NCBI RefSeq assembly: GCF_032854445.1
Contig: NC_088298.1
Span: 9,351,504 to 9,415,503, forward strand
From: Liolophura sinensis
Taxonomy: Eukaryota > Mollusca > Polyplacophora > Chitonida > Chitonidae
DNA length: 64,000 bases
Direction of reading: 5' to 3'
A model generated the notes under the pieces. The model did no database searches. It saw nothing but the letters and a program-made list of their open reading frames with translations, and was not told the DNA's origin. Positions 1 to 11,199 of this stretch are shown here, piece by piece; positions within the stretch are counted from its first letter, which is position 1, and each line of letters begins with the position of its first letter. The translations under genes and the position numbers were made by a program.

Positions 1-113
1 CTAGTCACAATAAAGCACAGTGTACCCTGAGGCGTACGTGGTACTGGGGCAGATGATCATCCCACCTGGCAATAGAATCCGAATACAACATCCAAGCTGT
101 CAGGGAAAGCTAC

Positions 114-1234
114 TAAATAATATACCTGAGGGTGAACTTAGATATAGGCTTCATCTTCACACAATATACCCAAGGGTGAACTTAGATATAGGCTTCATCT
201 TCACACAGTATACCCTAGGGTGAACTTAGATATAGGCTTCATCTTTACACAGTATACCCGAGGGTGAACTTAGATATAGGCTTCATCTTCACACAGTATA
301 CTCAAGGGTGAACTTAGATATAGGCTTCATCTTCACACAGTATACCCAAGGGTGAACTTAGATATAGGCTTCATCTTCACACAGTATACCCGAATGTGAA
401 CTTAGATATAGGCTTCATCTTCACACAATATACCCAAGGGTGAACTTAGACATAGGCTTCATCTGCACACAGTATACCCTAGGGTGAACTTGGATATAGG
501 CTTCATCTTCACACAATATACCTGAGTATGAACTTAGACATAGGCTTCATCTTCACACAATATACCCAAGGGTGAACTTAGATACAGACTTCATCTTCAC
601 ACAGTATACCCAAGGGTGAACTTGGATATAGGCATCATCTTCACACAATATACCCGAGGGTGAACTTAGATATAGGCTTCATCTTCACACAATATACCCG
701 AGGGTGAACTTAGACATAGGCTTCATCTTCACACAATATACCTGAGTATGAACTTAGACATAGGCTTCATCTTCACACAATATACCCAAGGGTGAACTTA
801 GATACAGACTTCATCTTCACACAGTATACCCAAGGGTGAACTTGGATATAGGCATCATCTTCACACAATATACCTGAGTATGAACTTAGACATAGGCTTC
901 ATCTTCACACAATATACCCAAGGGTGAACTTAGATATAGACTTCATCTTCACACAGTATACTCTAGGGTGAACTTAGATACAGGATTCATCTTCACACAG
1001 TATACCCAAGGGTGAACTTAGATATAGGCTTCATCTTCACACAGTATACCCAAGGGTGAACTTAGATATAGGCTTCATCTTCACACAGTATACCCGAATG
1101 TGAACTTAGATATAGGCTTCATCTTCACACAATATACCCGAGGGTGAACTTAGATATAGGCTTCATCTTCACACAATATACCCAAGGGTGAACTTAGATA
1201 CAGGCTTCATCTTCACACAGTATACCCTAGGGTG
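114..1234. repeat. 44-bp minisatellite, about 25 copies
   Basis: Head-to-tail copies of a 44-bp unit containing cttcatcttcacacaatata followed by a variable ccNagggtgaacttagata. Single-base variants (gatata/gacata, ccgag/ccaag/cctag/ctgagtatg) mark individual units. The variant cctgagtatg recurs at 521, 741 and 873, which is 5 and then 3 units apart, so blocks of several units were copied together. The unit is stop-containing and I see no sign of coding. Confidence 0.95.
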
Positions 1235-2000
1235 AACTTGCGCACGAGACATGGATGGCCATTTATACATGAGCCAAATCAGGCTCTTCTTCAAATTAAA
1301 GGTAGCAATGGTAAATTGTGGGAGATAGCCTTAATTATGTAAAAATTTCGCCCAACACAAAAGTGTATTTTTAAAGGCAAATAAATAAAAATATTATTTC
1401 AGGAGCTGAAACTTTGAAGTTTCCTTGAAGCAAACCTTGAAACACCTTTGTAAAACCAGTAGAATTCCAAAAAGCATGAAAAAATTGGCAATTTAGTCAC
1501 AGACAAAATTTATTGTCATTTAGGGTATATATCTTCATTTAGATAGGCTTTTCTTTACACAATTCTGAACATTCTCATGAGTACATGGGACATGCATATT
1601 TATATAAAAGCCAAAAGCCTAATCCTCTTCAAATTAAAGGTTACTATGGTAACTTGTGGTGTGATTCACCTGTACAAATACAGTAATTCCCTACATTTGA
1701 AGAAATATACGTACTGGTGCTACTATATGTGTGCATGTGCCTTATACATGTATCTATTTATAATACCATATTGTCTGAGTTAAATAATTAACTTTTATTT
1801 GAGGAAGCTGATTGATGTCTGGAGCCATTCTGTTTAAAGGCGAAGGATAAGTGGATAATTTATGGGGAGGGTCAAAACCACAATAGACAGTATGTACATA
1901 ACCTCACGTCCTACAAAGCTTCACTTTTACCGCAACAATTACTAATCATCAATTTTAAGTTGTAACAATAAATATAAAAGAACAATAAAGAATCGTGGGG
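1235..2000. other. Unannotated AT-rich spacer
   Basis: Single-copy-looking AT-rich sequence after the 44-bp array. Short ORFs only (best 68 codons at 1577-1783, low complexity). No recognisable gene or repeat. Confidence 0.6.
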
Positions 2001-2279
2001 GGGGAGGCCTTCATGGCTCAGGTGGTTAGCGCACTAGCGCAGCGCAATGACCCAGGAGCCTGTCACCAATGTGGGAGCTGTGAGTTCAAGTCCAGCTCAT
2101 GCTGGCTTCCTCTCCGGCCGTCAGTGGGAAGGTCTGACAGCAACCGGCGGATGGTTATGGGTTTCCCCCTGGCACTGCCCGGTTTCCTCCCACCATATGG
2201 CTGGCCGCCATCGTATAAGTGAAATATTCTTGAGTATGGCGTAAAACACCAATCAAATAAATAAATAAATAAATAAACA
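2001..2279 (+). mobile_element. SINE-A, full length
   Basis: tRNA-derived SINE. The head has an A-box-like tggctcaggtggttagcgca (2014-2033) and a B-box-like gttcaagtcc (2083-2092), the internal RNA polymerase III promoter. A conserved middle (gcggatggttatgggtttcc) and the 3' end gtaaaacaccaatcaaat follow, then an (AAAT)n tail. This is the reference copy for the family, which has about 24 full or partial copies in the window. No coding capacity; families of this kind are moved by a partner LINE. Confidence 0.93.
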
Positions 2280-3265
2280 ATTGTCTGAGATGAAACCTGA
2301 TCAAGCATTCACAATGCATGCAGTCACATCGTGACGCCATGGTTAGTAACTTACAAATTTGGGGAATTCCCTTATATGAAACAAATAAACAAAAAAGCGA
2401 TTCAATCTCGTTCATGGAAAATTTACACAATTACACATATAGATCTGTTCATTTTCAGTATTCGCCACAAATTTACAAAATCCTGTAAACAAAAAAAGAC
2501 ATTTCCATCAATGTCATGAGTAAGAGGTCATGAAGCTGATCTTCTATGTACTTTTTTAATAAAAGATAAGGTTTTCTGCTTTTTATCTAAACATCATTTT
2601 TATGTATTTTTTGTACATAATTATATCTCAGGATAATATGTTCTCTGTAGGTTCAAATAGGCCATAACCTAATAGTAAAAGAGCTTAGTTTTTTATGGGC
2701 TGATTTTCTGTAGCTACTATATACATAAAATTAAAACAAATGATTTTCTCTATACATCTCAACATAAAGATGTGGAACTATTCACCAAAGAAATCATACT
2801 TCTATGAAGTAAATACTACTAGCAGATAAAGGTTAAATCCAATAAAGATGGCTTAAACAAACTTTTTGAAACCTTAAAAAAAAAAAACCCCAAAACATGT
2901 TTTATTCCAAACATCTATATAGACTCAAACACAGTCTCTGAATTCAGTTAATTTCTCTTTGTTCTGCATTATATTAAATCGTTTGAACTTTTTCTTCAAT
3001 CAATGTTTTTAATATTGTATCAGACATGAAATAAAATAATTAGTGTAGGAATAGAAAAGTAGACATCCAAAACCATATCATATCATATCTTTAAAAGATC
3101 ATATCTTTAAAATATATATCTTGAAATGTTCATATAGATATATACTGAAATATATAATTTACAAATGTAAGTACATAAATGTAAAAGAATTATACTTTAT
3201 GACACAGGCCAAAATCCTTGAGTAATAATCGAATGACAGCCACGTCACGGATGCTGTCAAATAAT
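2280..3265. other. Unannotated AT-rich spacer
   Basis: AT-rich DNA with an A-tract at 2877-2888 and a short run of catatc repeats near 3075-3090. Nothing gene-like. Confidence 0.55.
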
Positions 3266-3634
3266 TCATGCAAATATACTAGTATAAAGGGCTGACTGTG
3301 TAGAACATAAGCAAAGTCTGCACAGTCGATCGACTAGGATATACAGGTGTATATATTTGATCCTGTGTATATATATTATTATCACAAGGCAGATGCCAGA
3401 AATGTGAAAAAGAACTTCCAAACAGCTCTTTTTGGGTGCATTCTCCTGTTTGAGGAAGGCATTTAGATTTTTTGTTTGTTTTCCTACATCTATGACATCG
3501 TTTACTGTACTCAATTTTTCCGCTAGCTCATGCACAGCGCCTCGTGTTGTCAGGTAGATATTTAGTACCAGGTATTGTTTTTCACCTAAGCTCAGCATTT
3601 CTGAACTGAAACATTTTGCTTGATTCTGATCCAT
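3266..3634 (-). CDS. Hypothetical 122-codon ORF, doubtful
   Basis: ATG-initiated ORF with no repeat origin that I can see. The first 75 or so residues are mixed and hydrophilic (begins MDQNQAKCFSSEM), while the last 45 are low-complexity, rich in I/Y/L. I do not recognise a domain. No splice site or promoter clearly supports it. It could be one exon of a minus-strand gene or chance. Confidence 0.15.
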   Translation of the reverse strand: MDQNQAKCFSSEMLSLGEKQYLVLNIYLTTRGAVHELAEKLSTVNDVIDVGKQTKNLNAFLKQENAPKKSCLEVLFHISGICLVIIIYIHRIKYIHLYILVDRLCRLCLCSTQSALYTSIFA

Positions 3635-3785
3635 CTTAGTGTGTCACTTAAAGGTTTTTAGTGAAGTGATTAATTTCTAATCAGAAAAACTTTAGCAGTG
3701 GCATCAAACATATCATTTTATATGCTTCCAAAAGTGCATTTTTATATACTGGTACCAAACTTCAGGCAAAATATAGTAATTCCAC

Positions 3786-3905
3786 AGGAAGTATACACTT
3801 GTGACAACCATCAATGTCTTTGACACATTTTAAAGGAGGGCTCATTTAGTACTGGGTGTTTCCTGAAAGTATACACTTGTGACAGCAATCAATGGTTGTG
3901 AGACA
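3786..3905. repeat. Two diverged direct copies
   Basis: The motif agtatacacttgtgacaRcMatcaatg appears twice about 80 bp apart, each followed by gacac(a/t)tttaaa. A small degenerate tandem duplication. Confidence 0.5.
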
Positions 3906-4601
3906 CTTTAAATGATGACAAAGTGCACAGGTTCATGGGCACTGTCCCCCACAGACCCTGGTACGTACGTACTTTCATAATTATTTCCGTTAAATCTTCC
4001 TGTATATCCTTCACCATGCTTCAACCAATCAGACCTCCCCATAACATACAATGAGACTAGATACTATATCTCTAAAAGAAATTCAGTTATGCCAAAATCT
4101 ATATGTGTAAAGCAAAGTCAATCTGAGGAACTGCATTTAGACTATCTCAATATGTCGACTTAGGAATCCTCAGTTTCTAATTAATCAGAGCTTTATCCCA
4201 GACTTTCAGAGTGTCAACATGATTATGCAAATTAGGAGGCCTGTGTAGTTAAATTTTTTTTTCACAGAAACGAGAAAACTTCACGCAAAGTTAAAGCTGA
4301 AGAAATACATTTTGATGATCTCAATATTTCAGCTGTAAGTCCTCATTATGCAGATTCTCTAATTATCTGATTAGAGTTTTATCTTAAAATTTTCAGAGCA
4401 TCAACTTGCTTGTGCAAAACAAGAAGAGCTGACTAAATCAGTAATTAAACTTAACTTTGGAACTTTTGATGTTGGCCTCAAACATATCTATGTATGTTTA
4501 TAAGTAGGTATTTCTTAGTGTTGAACACATTTACACTCAACAATCTTCACTATATGAGGTACAAATCAAAGAATTTAAAGAATATTTAATTTTTAATATT
4601 T

Positions 4602-4797
4602 AGAGAAACCTTTAGGTTCCATGCTTGTCCAGAACTAGAGAAACCTTTTGGTTCATTGCTTGTCCAGAACTAGAGAAACCTTTAGGTTCAATGTCCAGAA
4701 CTAGAGAAACCTTTAGGTTCAATGCTTGTCCAAAACTAGAGAAACCTTTAGGTTCAATGCTTGTCCAGAACTAGAGAAACCTTTAGGTTCACTGCTT
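4602..4797. repeat. 35-bp tandem repeat, about 6 copies
   Basis: Copies of tagagaaacctttaggttca plus atgcttgtccagaac. One copy is shortened. Noncoding minisatellite. Confidence 0.92.
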
Positions 4798-5356
4798 GAT
4801 TCATGTGAGCCAATGTCCACAATGTCCAGGAACAAAATCATGACATTTAACCTCAGGAAAATCAATCAGTCAAGTGTTTCAATGTGATACTTGTACTGCA
4901 TTTGGCCTGATGATTCCTTCTTTGCTTGATTCTTAGAGTTTTGTTGATCTCAGAAAGGTAGGATCATATACACCAAAAGGAATACTACTTTATATGGCCT
5001 TAAAAATGTTGCTTTACGCAAATGTAGCATAACTTAAGGTCAGAAAGCCCTACCTAACTAGCACTTTGGGATCAAGAAAGACTCAGGCAGAAATCAAAAT
5101 CTGTCATGCTTTTGCTGCCACCGAATGCATGGATAGCAATGATTTTTTCCCCTTATACCATGAGAAAGTCTTAAAGCTAAAAGAAAAAACACCCTGCCAA
5201 AAAATGTAAAAGGTTCTTACATATTCCAGGGAGTTTCACTGTTTATAACACAGCTGTACGGTCAATAGTGACAAAAACCAACTGAAAACATACTTGAACT
5301 CACCTGTTGATTGGCTAATCTCGCCAATTTTCTTCCAAAAAATATTTAAAACGCTA

Positions 5357-5586
5357 TTACTCTTATTCTTCAACTTTTCGGAAATAAAGATTTCCGCAAG
5401 CGATAAAGCTTTCCGCATGGGATAAAGCTTTCCGCATGTGATAAAGCAGCTTACACTACAATATATGCGCCTTTTAACTCTGATTTTGAAGATTGGACAG
5501 TTTCAAGGTTCCACAACAAGTATAATGTCATCAGTCTACGCACAATACATCTTACAAATATGCGAAAAAGGTTGAAGAATTACAGT
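5357..5586. mobile_element. Short TIR element (MITE-like), TIR group 1
   Basis: About 230 bp bounded by inverted repeats: left attcttcaacttttcgga (5365-5382), right gcgaaaaaggttgaagaatt (5562-5581). The interior holds short tandem aaagctttccgcat motifs and differs from the other elements with the same ends (at 7.0, 8.4, 44.4 and 51.2 kb). No ORF of note. Probably a non-autonomous DNA transposon, perhaps with TA target sites. Confidence 0.7.
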
Positions 5587-5960
5587 CATTCTAAACTTTG
5601 TCCATAATTAAAATGTGTCAGAAATATTCCATGTACTTTTGCCGTTCTAGTGTCCAAACTCACCAAGTTATCGAAGGAATTAGACTTGACCCACATTAAA
5701 CAGGCTATTTATGAAGTTTAAACCATGCGTTGAATTTAAAGTTAGTCATTCTGTGCAGTGGAGGATAAAAAGACAAACATGCAAGAAAGATTTGTTACTA
5801 ACGAGGACAATTACATATAAAAGACTACATACAGTATAGAGAGTAAAACCAGATCAGCAACAACAATGTGATAGTTGGTGAATGGTCTAATTTATTAAGT
5901 AAAATTCAGCCTACTGTTAATTAAAGACTTCAAAAAGTAAGTAATGGGTTTTACTTACCT

Positions 5961-6170
5961 TGAGGTTGGGCTAAGGACCAAAGCGGAATCTTGGAGAGTT
6001 CCAGAGTGGCTTACTTCTTGGGGACACACTGAATAAATCTGGCTTACAGCAGTGATGTTGTTGTAAAGGTGGGTGTGTTGAGGGCAAAGGTTCGCTCGCT
6101 CGACACCCGAGGGGCTGCACACCTGGTGGAGACAATCGCTAACGAGGATCCCCAGTCATGACAAAATGCA
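5961..6170 (-). other. Candidate minus-strand exon with consensus splice donor
   Basis: On the minus strand the sequence CAAG/GTAAGT (complement of acttaccttg, exon end near 5959) is an ideal 5' splice donor. The upstream DNA is richer in GC and CpG (ttcgctcgctcgacacccga at about 6090-6109) than its surroundings. All reading frames carry stops, so a 5' UTR or noncoding exon is the only fitting idea. No acceptor or downstream exon was identified. Confidence 0.2.
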
Positions 6171-6626
6171 GGAGGGGGGTGGGGACAGACTTTTATTCTT
6201 GAAAGGGTTTAACGGATCATCTTGCTCATTGGTGGGTATGTGTGGCTCGTTGGCACAGCCTTACAGGCTGGGTGGACAGTTCTCGCGGTCAACCCTGGTA
6301 CGACAACTGACGGGGTAGACACTTCCTGAACCAATCACTGGCTTCTGCGGGATACAAAAATGAGTGGGAATTAAATTCTCAACCATGGATTTTGGTTCAG
6401 TGTCAGTGGATGTTTCTAGTAGTAATGAGAACAGCTAGAGATAGTGCGGGGGTCGTGCTGGCGTTGTCACATGTGTGGGAAACTACATGTATAGACAGCA
6501 ATGACTTATGCTCTTCAGACATACGCTCCTCCCACCTGGACACACTGTTATGAAACAAACCCACGGTTGTATACAAACCTATTCATAGTTATACACACAC
6601 CCCTTCAACATTTGTAATCAGAAAAA

Positions 6627-6686
6627 AGGGAGGGGGTGTCTGCTGCAGAGGGATGGATGGTGGGGTGGGGGGGGGGGGAGGGGGGT
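6627..6686 (+). other. G-rich tract, possible G-quadruplex
   Basis: Runs of four or more G, including about 12 uninterrupted G at 6667-6678, separated by short loops. It lies between the two opposed consensus splice donors (5959 minus, 6833 plus). Such tracts can form G-quadruplexes and often sit near promoters; that role here is inference. Confidence 0.6.
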
Positions 6687-7013
6687 ATAAAATTGCCTTC
6701 TACACCCACCCAACCTCAAGATCACTTTTCACAGAGATATTTGACAATGTCAAGTGCTTGTTAATGACTGTCAGCTGCTAACCTGTCTGCTACAAGCAGG
6801 CTCAGGTGAACGCAGATCTGCCCAAGCATTCCAGGTAAGTGGTCCACCTGAGCATCTTGATCTTCACTGAAGTTACTGGTTGCACCCTACAGTCTGGATA
6901 ATCCCACACAGCACAGTCATACAATCCTTAGCTGTAGAATTACACCATTTTTTGTGCACTTTTTTCTTGCATAAAAGCCAATTCTGGTAGGGAATTATAA
7001 GCATGCTCACACT

Positions 7014-7234
7014 GTACTTCTTCAACATTTTCGCAAGTTTGCAAGGTGTTTATACAAACATATTCACCAGGCATTATTCTGCGTTGAGTGATAAAATTAT
7101 ACTTTTTGTGATGCCCAAACTCTGAATCCAATCCAACAAATGTAGTTTTGTCTCCAAAATCAAATAAAAATGTGCATAAAATTGCACTGAAAAGTTGCTC
7201 TTTCATATGCGAAAAAGGTTGAGAAATTAGGGTA
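7014..7234. mobile_element. Short TIR element, TIR group 1
   Basis: About 220 bp with ends acttcttcaacattttcgca (7016-7035) and tgcgaaaaaggttgagaaat (7208-7227), which are inverted copies of each other with few mismatches. The interior carries ccaacaaatgtagttttgtc and matches the elements at 23.3 and 44.9 kb. The 128-codon minus-strand ORF here (6940-7326) is an accident of this repeat. Confidence 0.8.
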
Positions 7235-7592
7235 TGCACCAAGCAGTTGTGAACATCAACTCTGAAATACCTTGATAACATATCTGAAATTCTGTATTTA
7301 GATTCCATTGCCAGCTTCAATGACACAGGTCAAGAAAAATCTTTTACAAATCAAGCATTGTATTTATTTGGTTGTTTATTGGATTGTTGTTTAATGAGAT
7401 TAATATTCAACAATTCTAGCATTTGTAATGTGGTGATCAGTGGAGGAAACTTGGGGTAAAACTTCGTTCACAAATTACTGACGAACATTTCCACATGAGA
7501 CTCACATGCCCTTTTGGTGGAAGATTTTAGTGTTTGTGACAAATGCAAGAATGTGTAAGACTGTGCAAACAAGTTACTCTGGAGCCATACAA

Positions 7593-7815
7593 TTTTTTAT
7601 TTATTTGATTGATGTTTTACGCCGTACTCAAGAATATTTCACCTATATGACAGCGGCCAGCATTAGTGTGGGAGGAAACTGGACACAGCTCGGCGGAAAC
7701 ATACAACCATCCGAGGGTTGCTGGCAGACTTTCCCACGTACGGCGGGTGAGGAAGTGAGCTGGACTCACAGCGACCACATTGGTCATTACACTGCGCTAG
7801 CCACGGAGGCCCCCG
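7593..7815 (-). mobile_element. SINE-A copy
   Basis: Matches the SINE-A 3' end, middle and part of the tRNA head on the minus strand. Possible target duplication gccatacaa (7584-7592) and gccacacaa (7815-7823), 8 of 9 bases. It seems to sit in or beside another tRNA-derived repeat at 7816-7976. Confidence 0.88.
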
Positions 7816-7976
7816 CCACACAAACGTCATCAACCACTTATTATCACCAACTCCCAACATGCAGTGACTGTGGAGGAATCTGCAAATTCCCTGCCCATGG
7901 CCAGATTTGAACATGCACCTTGTGCATCACAGCAACTGAAAGGTAAGCACCTCTAGCCACTAGACCAAGTCCCTAG
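7816..7976 (-). mobile_element. SINE-D, tRNA-derived repeat
   Basis: On the minus strand an A-box-like tggtctagtggctagaggtg and a B-box-like gttcaaatctgg lie about 45 bp apart, as in tRNA-derived SINEs. The body shares agattcct and a run of similar motifs with 29.2-29.4 kb. No tRNA cloverleaf is evident, so it is not a working tRNA gene. Confidence 0.55.
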
Positions 7977-8002
7977 TCCTGCTGGAAATTTATCACACGA
8001 AG

Positions 8003-8314
8003 AAGTCGAGTCACACCTAAGACCTTAAAAGAGGAAGTTGTAACTTCCTTTCTTGAAGTTCAGCCTGAAAGGGATAGTGCAACGACTGGTTGACCCATAT
8101 CAGTATAATGGCTTGGGCAGGGTAGCTTACTTGCCTTCGGTAAGTCGTCTCAGTGAAGCAGCACTACAGATAAAAGAGTGGTGGAAATCCGCCCTGCAAC
8201 AAGGAGGCAGATTACATGCACTCTAAGGATTCCTTCCTCGTCATATGACTGAAAAAATTGTTATGTACGAAGTTAATTCCCATGCACTCACTCACTCACT
8301 CACTCACTCACTCA
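8003..8314 (+). mobile_element. SINE-B, 5'-truncated
   Basis: Matches the fuller copy at 23750-24115. It lacks most of the tRNA head, keeps the middle (gcttacttgccttcggtaag) and ends with the shared 3' domain gtcatatgactgaaaaa, then a (CACT)n tail at 8280-8314. The 5' truncation fits LINE-driven target-primed insertion. Confidence 0.85.
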
Positions 8315-8372
8315 CACGGAGAACCTTTATAACGTACTGCCATCCTCATCAAGGAATACACCTACACTATAC

Positions 8373-8586
8373 ATTCTTCAACCTTTCAACAACCTATGCA
8401 ACCAAAATTTTGAAATATTCTGAGAGAACTATGGAGGGTACAAAAATAATTTGCACAGTTTTGTGAAGCTTTTATCTTAAATGACATAAATATATATTAA
8501 TTTTAGCATAATTTTCACAATATAACTGTATGCATACATTCCACTGAAAAAAGTGTTTTAAGGGTTGAAAAGAAGATTTATAGTAC
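8373..8586. mobile_element. Short TIR element, group 1, interior type F
   Basis: Left end attcttcaacctttcaac, weaker right end gggttgaaaagaaga. The interior (gaaatattctgagagaacta; ccactgaaaaaagtgtttta) matches elements at 44.4, 45.1 and 51.2 kb. About 210 bp, noncoding. Confidence 0.7.
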
Positions 8587-8624
8587 ATCTCCACCACTGA
8601 GAAACTCCCGAGACCCATGAAAGT

Positions 8625-8702
8625 ACCAGCTTGAGTTAGACTCGAACTCACGACTCAAGTTGTGTCTAGCCCCACTGAGTCAGTATTTTCACTGGTCTTG
8701 AG
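8625..8702 (-). repeat. tRNA-like fragment of a SINE
   Basis: The minus strand has tgactcagtggggctagaca (A-box-like) and gagttcgagtctaactc (B-box-like). No acceptor-stem pairing is seen, so a decayed SINE head is more likely than a tRNA gene. Confidence 0.4.
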
Positions 8703-9865
8703 TTATTTCAGAGGCAGAAATACTGCACAAATTATTCAACTGCTCCGAGAACACGTATATAAATCAAGAGACTCATGACTCTTATCGGCGGGAAGAAATT
8801 TAAATGTCAAAAGGGTTGTTTCTCACATGCAGCTGATGGTACCGTACAGCTAAACTGTCAACATTGATCACCCAGTCATAAATGTCATATATAAGAGTAT
8901 AAATAACCGAGGTGTGATCTCAGCTATGAACAAATTTCTTTTGTGTGTGCGTGTGTGTGTATGAAGACATACATCGTTTTTATACGTGTGTTATCTTTCT
9001 TGTAGATACATACGTACCTTAGCTCTTCTGTTTTACCCCTGGAGGTGTGGGCACTCATTACTCTTGTTGGCCAGGTAACAGTAGTTATATCATTTTTTTT
9101 GTGAACAGGTATACATTTCTTACTGGGAGAATAATTGGGTGTCAAGCCCAACCAGTGAATTCATCTTCATCAGTTCCACATTTGGAAGATCAGTTTTAGC
9201 GAAAAAAGACTCAGACTTGCTTCTAAATGCATGCATGAGTCGATCTGTCTGTAGAAAATTTTCATCATTTTGATCAATGTTCAATATTATATAGTCAACA
9301 ATTTTTTACTTCAAGGTTAAGAATGGCCAGGAGTACCCGCAGAAAACGTCGCCATTCACTAGTTACAGTACAGACTGATCTTAGTTTGTCATTCACGTTG
9401 ATTGGAATCCAACATGTCTGGAGCCTAGGCCCATCCAATGGTCCATGATGGTCAGATCCTTGGTGTATGATGATGCGAAATGCACTCAGGGTTGATGAAG
9501 GATGCATCTACGACATGTATATGGTACAGCCAGTGGAAAACACAGGACAACAGCTCACATGGAATTAAGCATGTCAGAGGTCCAGCCCTTTTAATTAGGA
9601 AAATTTGCCATGGCACGTAAAATAAGGACCTCCAAAAATTCAATAGCGACAGCAGTTTTGACAGCTGTCTTTTTTTTTTTTGTCATTGGCAAACAATTTG
9701 AATAGTACTGAACTTCTACCTGTTATCACAGTTTAATAAACCATATGGTTTAATTATGTTCTATATACTTCATCATTGCTCGTATATTTAATGTCAACAC
9801 AAAAGGACAAATACTTCCGAAACACTCAGTTCATCGGCTCACTCCATCAAACAGTAGGATTATTT
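8703..9865. other. Unannotated spacer
   Basis: AT-rich single-copy-looking DNA with a short (GT)n at 8940-8960 and a T-tract at 9670-9680. Only short ORFs. Confidence 0.5.
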
Positions 9866-9996
9866 TGATTTGATTTATTTATTTATTTGATTGATTTTAT
9901 ACTCTGCACTCAAGAATATTTCACTTATACAACGATGACCAGCATTATGAGGATGGAGGAAACCAAACAGAGCCCGGGAAAAACCCACAATCAGGA
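9866..9996 (-). mobile_element. SINE-A 3' fragment
   Basis: Starts with the (TTTA)n tail, then the 3' end and middle (tactctgcactcaagaatat; gcccgggaaaaacccac). The tRNA head is missing, consistent with 5' truncation on insertion. Confidence 0.8.
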
Positions 9997-10680
9997 TTAT
10001 TTTGTGACCAGTTTGAGTGATTGTATAAAAATATATCTTCCTCACAAATCTATGCATCGACGCAGACATTCATATGCCAGCCATCCGCCAAGACAGTCAA
10101 TAAGTCAATAATCTCAAAGCCAATTCCCAAAATGATGCTATACACTTGTACACCACCAAACAACTAAGAAAGTGTATGAAGTATGCAACTTAGAAGGTAT
10201 ATAAAGTGCAAAATTAAGACACAACTGTACGAAGAGAAGCAGTCAACAGACTGATAATCATGTTTCTTAGGATATACATGTGTAGCAATGTTTTCTACAT
10301 CATTTTGGTCATAACACAATGTCTCTTTGTACATGTATCATGGCCGATATGAAAGTCAACAGAGTGCTGCCTCAGTAAAGCACTATAGCAGGCGTTACAC
10401 ACAATAACCCACAAAGCCATAGAATACAGACAGACCGTCTCGCCCATCCAGTCCCCTGTGGTTGTGAAGGATGGGAACATAATTCATGCTGGGTGTCTCT
10501 CGAACCATTTTCAGCAGGGCTAATATATCAGAACATTTTGATGCAATTCAACAATCCTGTTTTGTGTATATCTAAGATGTTTACGCTTGGTATTGACCAC
10601 ACAGCCATGCTTCTACATAAGGAAATTGTTTTGTCTACATTCTCGGGACTTTTTGTATTCTGTAAAATTAAACATAATTA
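9997..10680. other. Unannotated spacer
   Basis: No gene or repeat recognised. Short ORFs of 61-62 codons only. Confidence 0.5.
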
Positions 10681-11199
10681 GACGGACATTGTCCACCTTG
10701 ATCATGGACAATGTCAAATTTGACAATCATGGACATTGTCCACTTTGTCCACCATGACCATGGACAATGTCAAATTTGACAACCATGGACACTGTCCACA
10801 CTGTCCACTGTGATCATGGACAGTGTCAAATTTGACAACCAAGGACATTATTCACATTGTCCACCATGACCATGGACAATGTCAAATTTGACAACCATGG
10901 ACATTGTACACATTGTCCACTGTGACCATGGACAGTGTCAAATTTGACAACCATAGACATTGTGGACATTGTCCACCTTGACCATGGACACTTTCAAATT
11001 TGACAACCATGGACACTGTCCACACTGTCCACCGTGACCATGGACAATGTCAAATTTGACAACCATGGACGTTGTCCACCGTAACCATGGACAAAGTCAA
11101 ATTTGACAACCATGGACACTGTCCACACTGTCCACCGTGACCATGGACAATGTCAAATTTGACAACCATGGACATTGTGGACATTGTCCACCGTGACCA
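10681..11199. repeat. 56-bp minisatellite built of palindromes, about 9 copies
   Basis: Unit phase markers tttgac fall at 10719, 10775, 10831, 10887, 10943, 10999 and 11055 (period 56), then 11102 (a 47-bp unit) and 11158. Each unit contains the palindrome gtcaaatttgac, flanked by tggacaatgt and its inverse acattgtcca, so a single strand can fold into nested hairpins. Confidence 0.95.

Noticed and set aside
2001-2100. tRNA gene
   Set aside because: A- and B-box-like motifs are present, but the sequence belongs to a repeated SINE and shows no cloverleaf or acceptor pairing.
6940-7326. 128-codon minus-strand ORF
   Set aside because: It overlies a TIR element whose other copies do not keep the frame.
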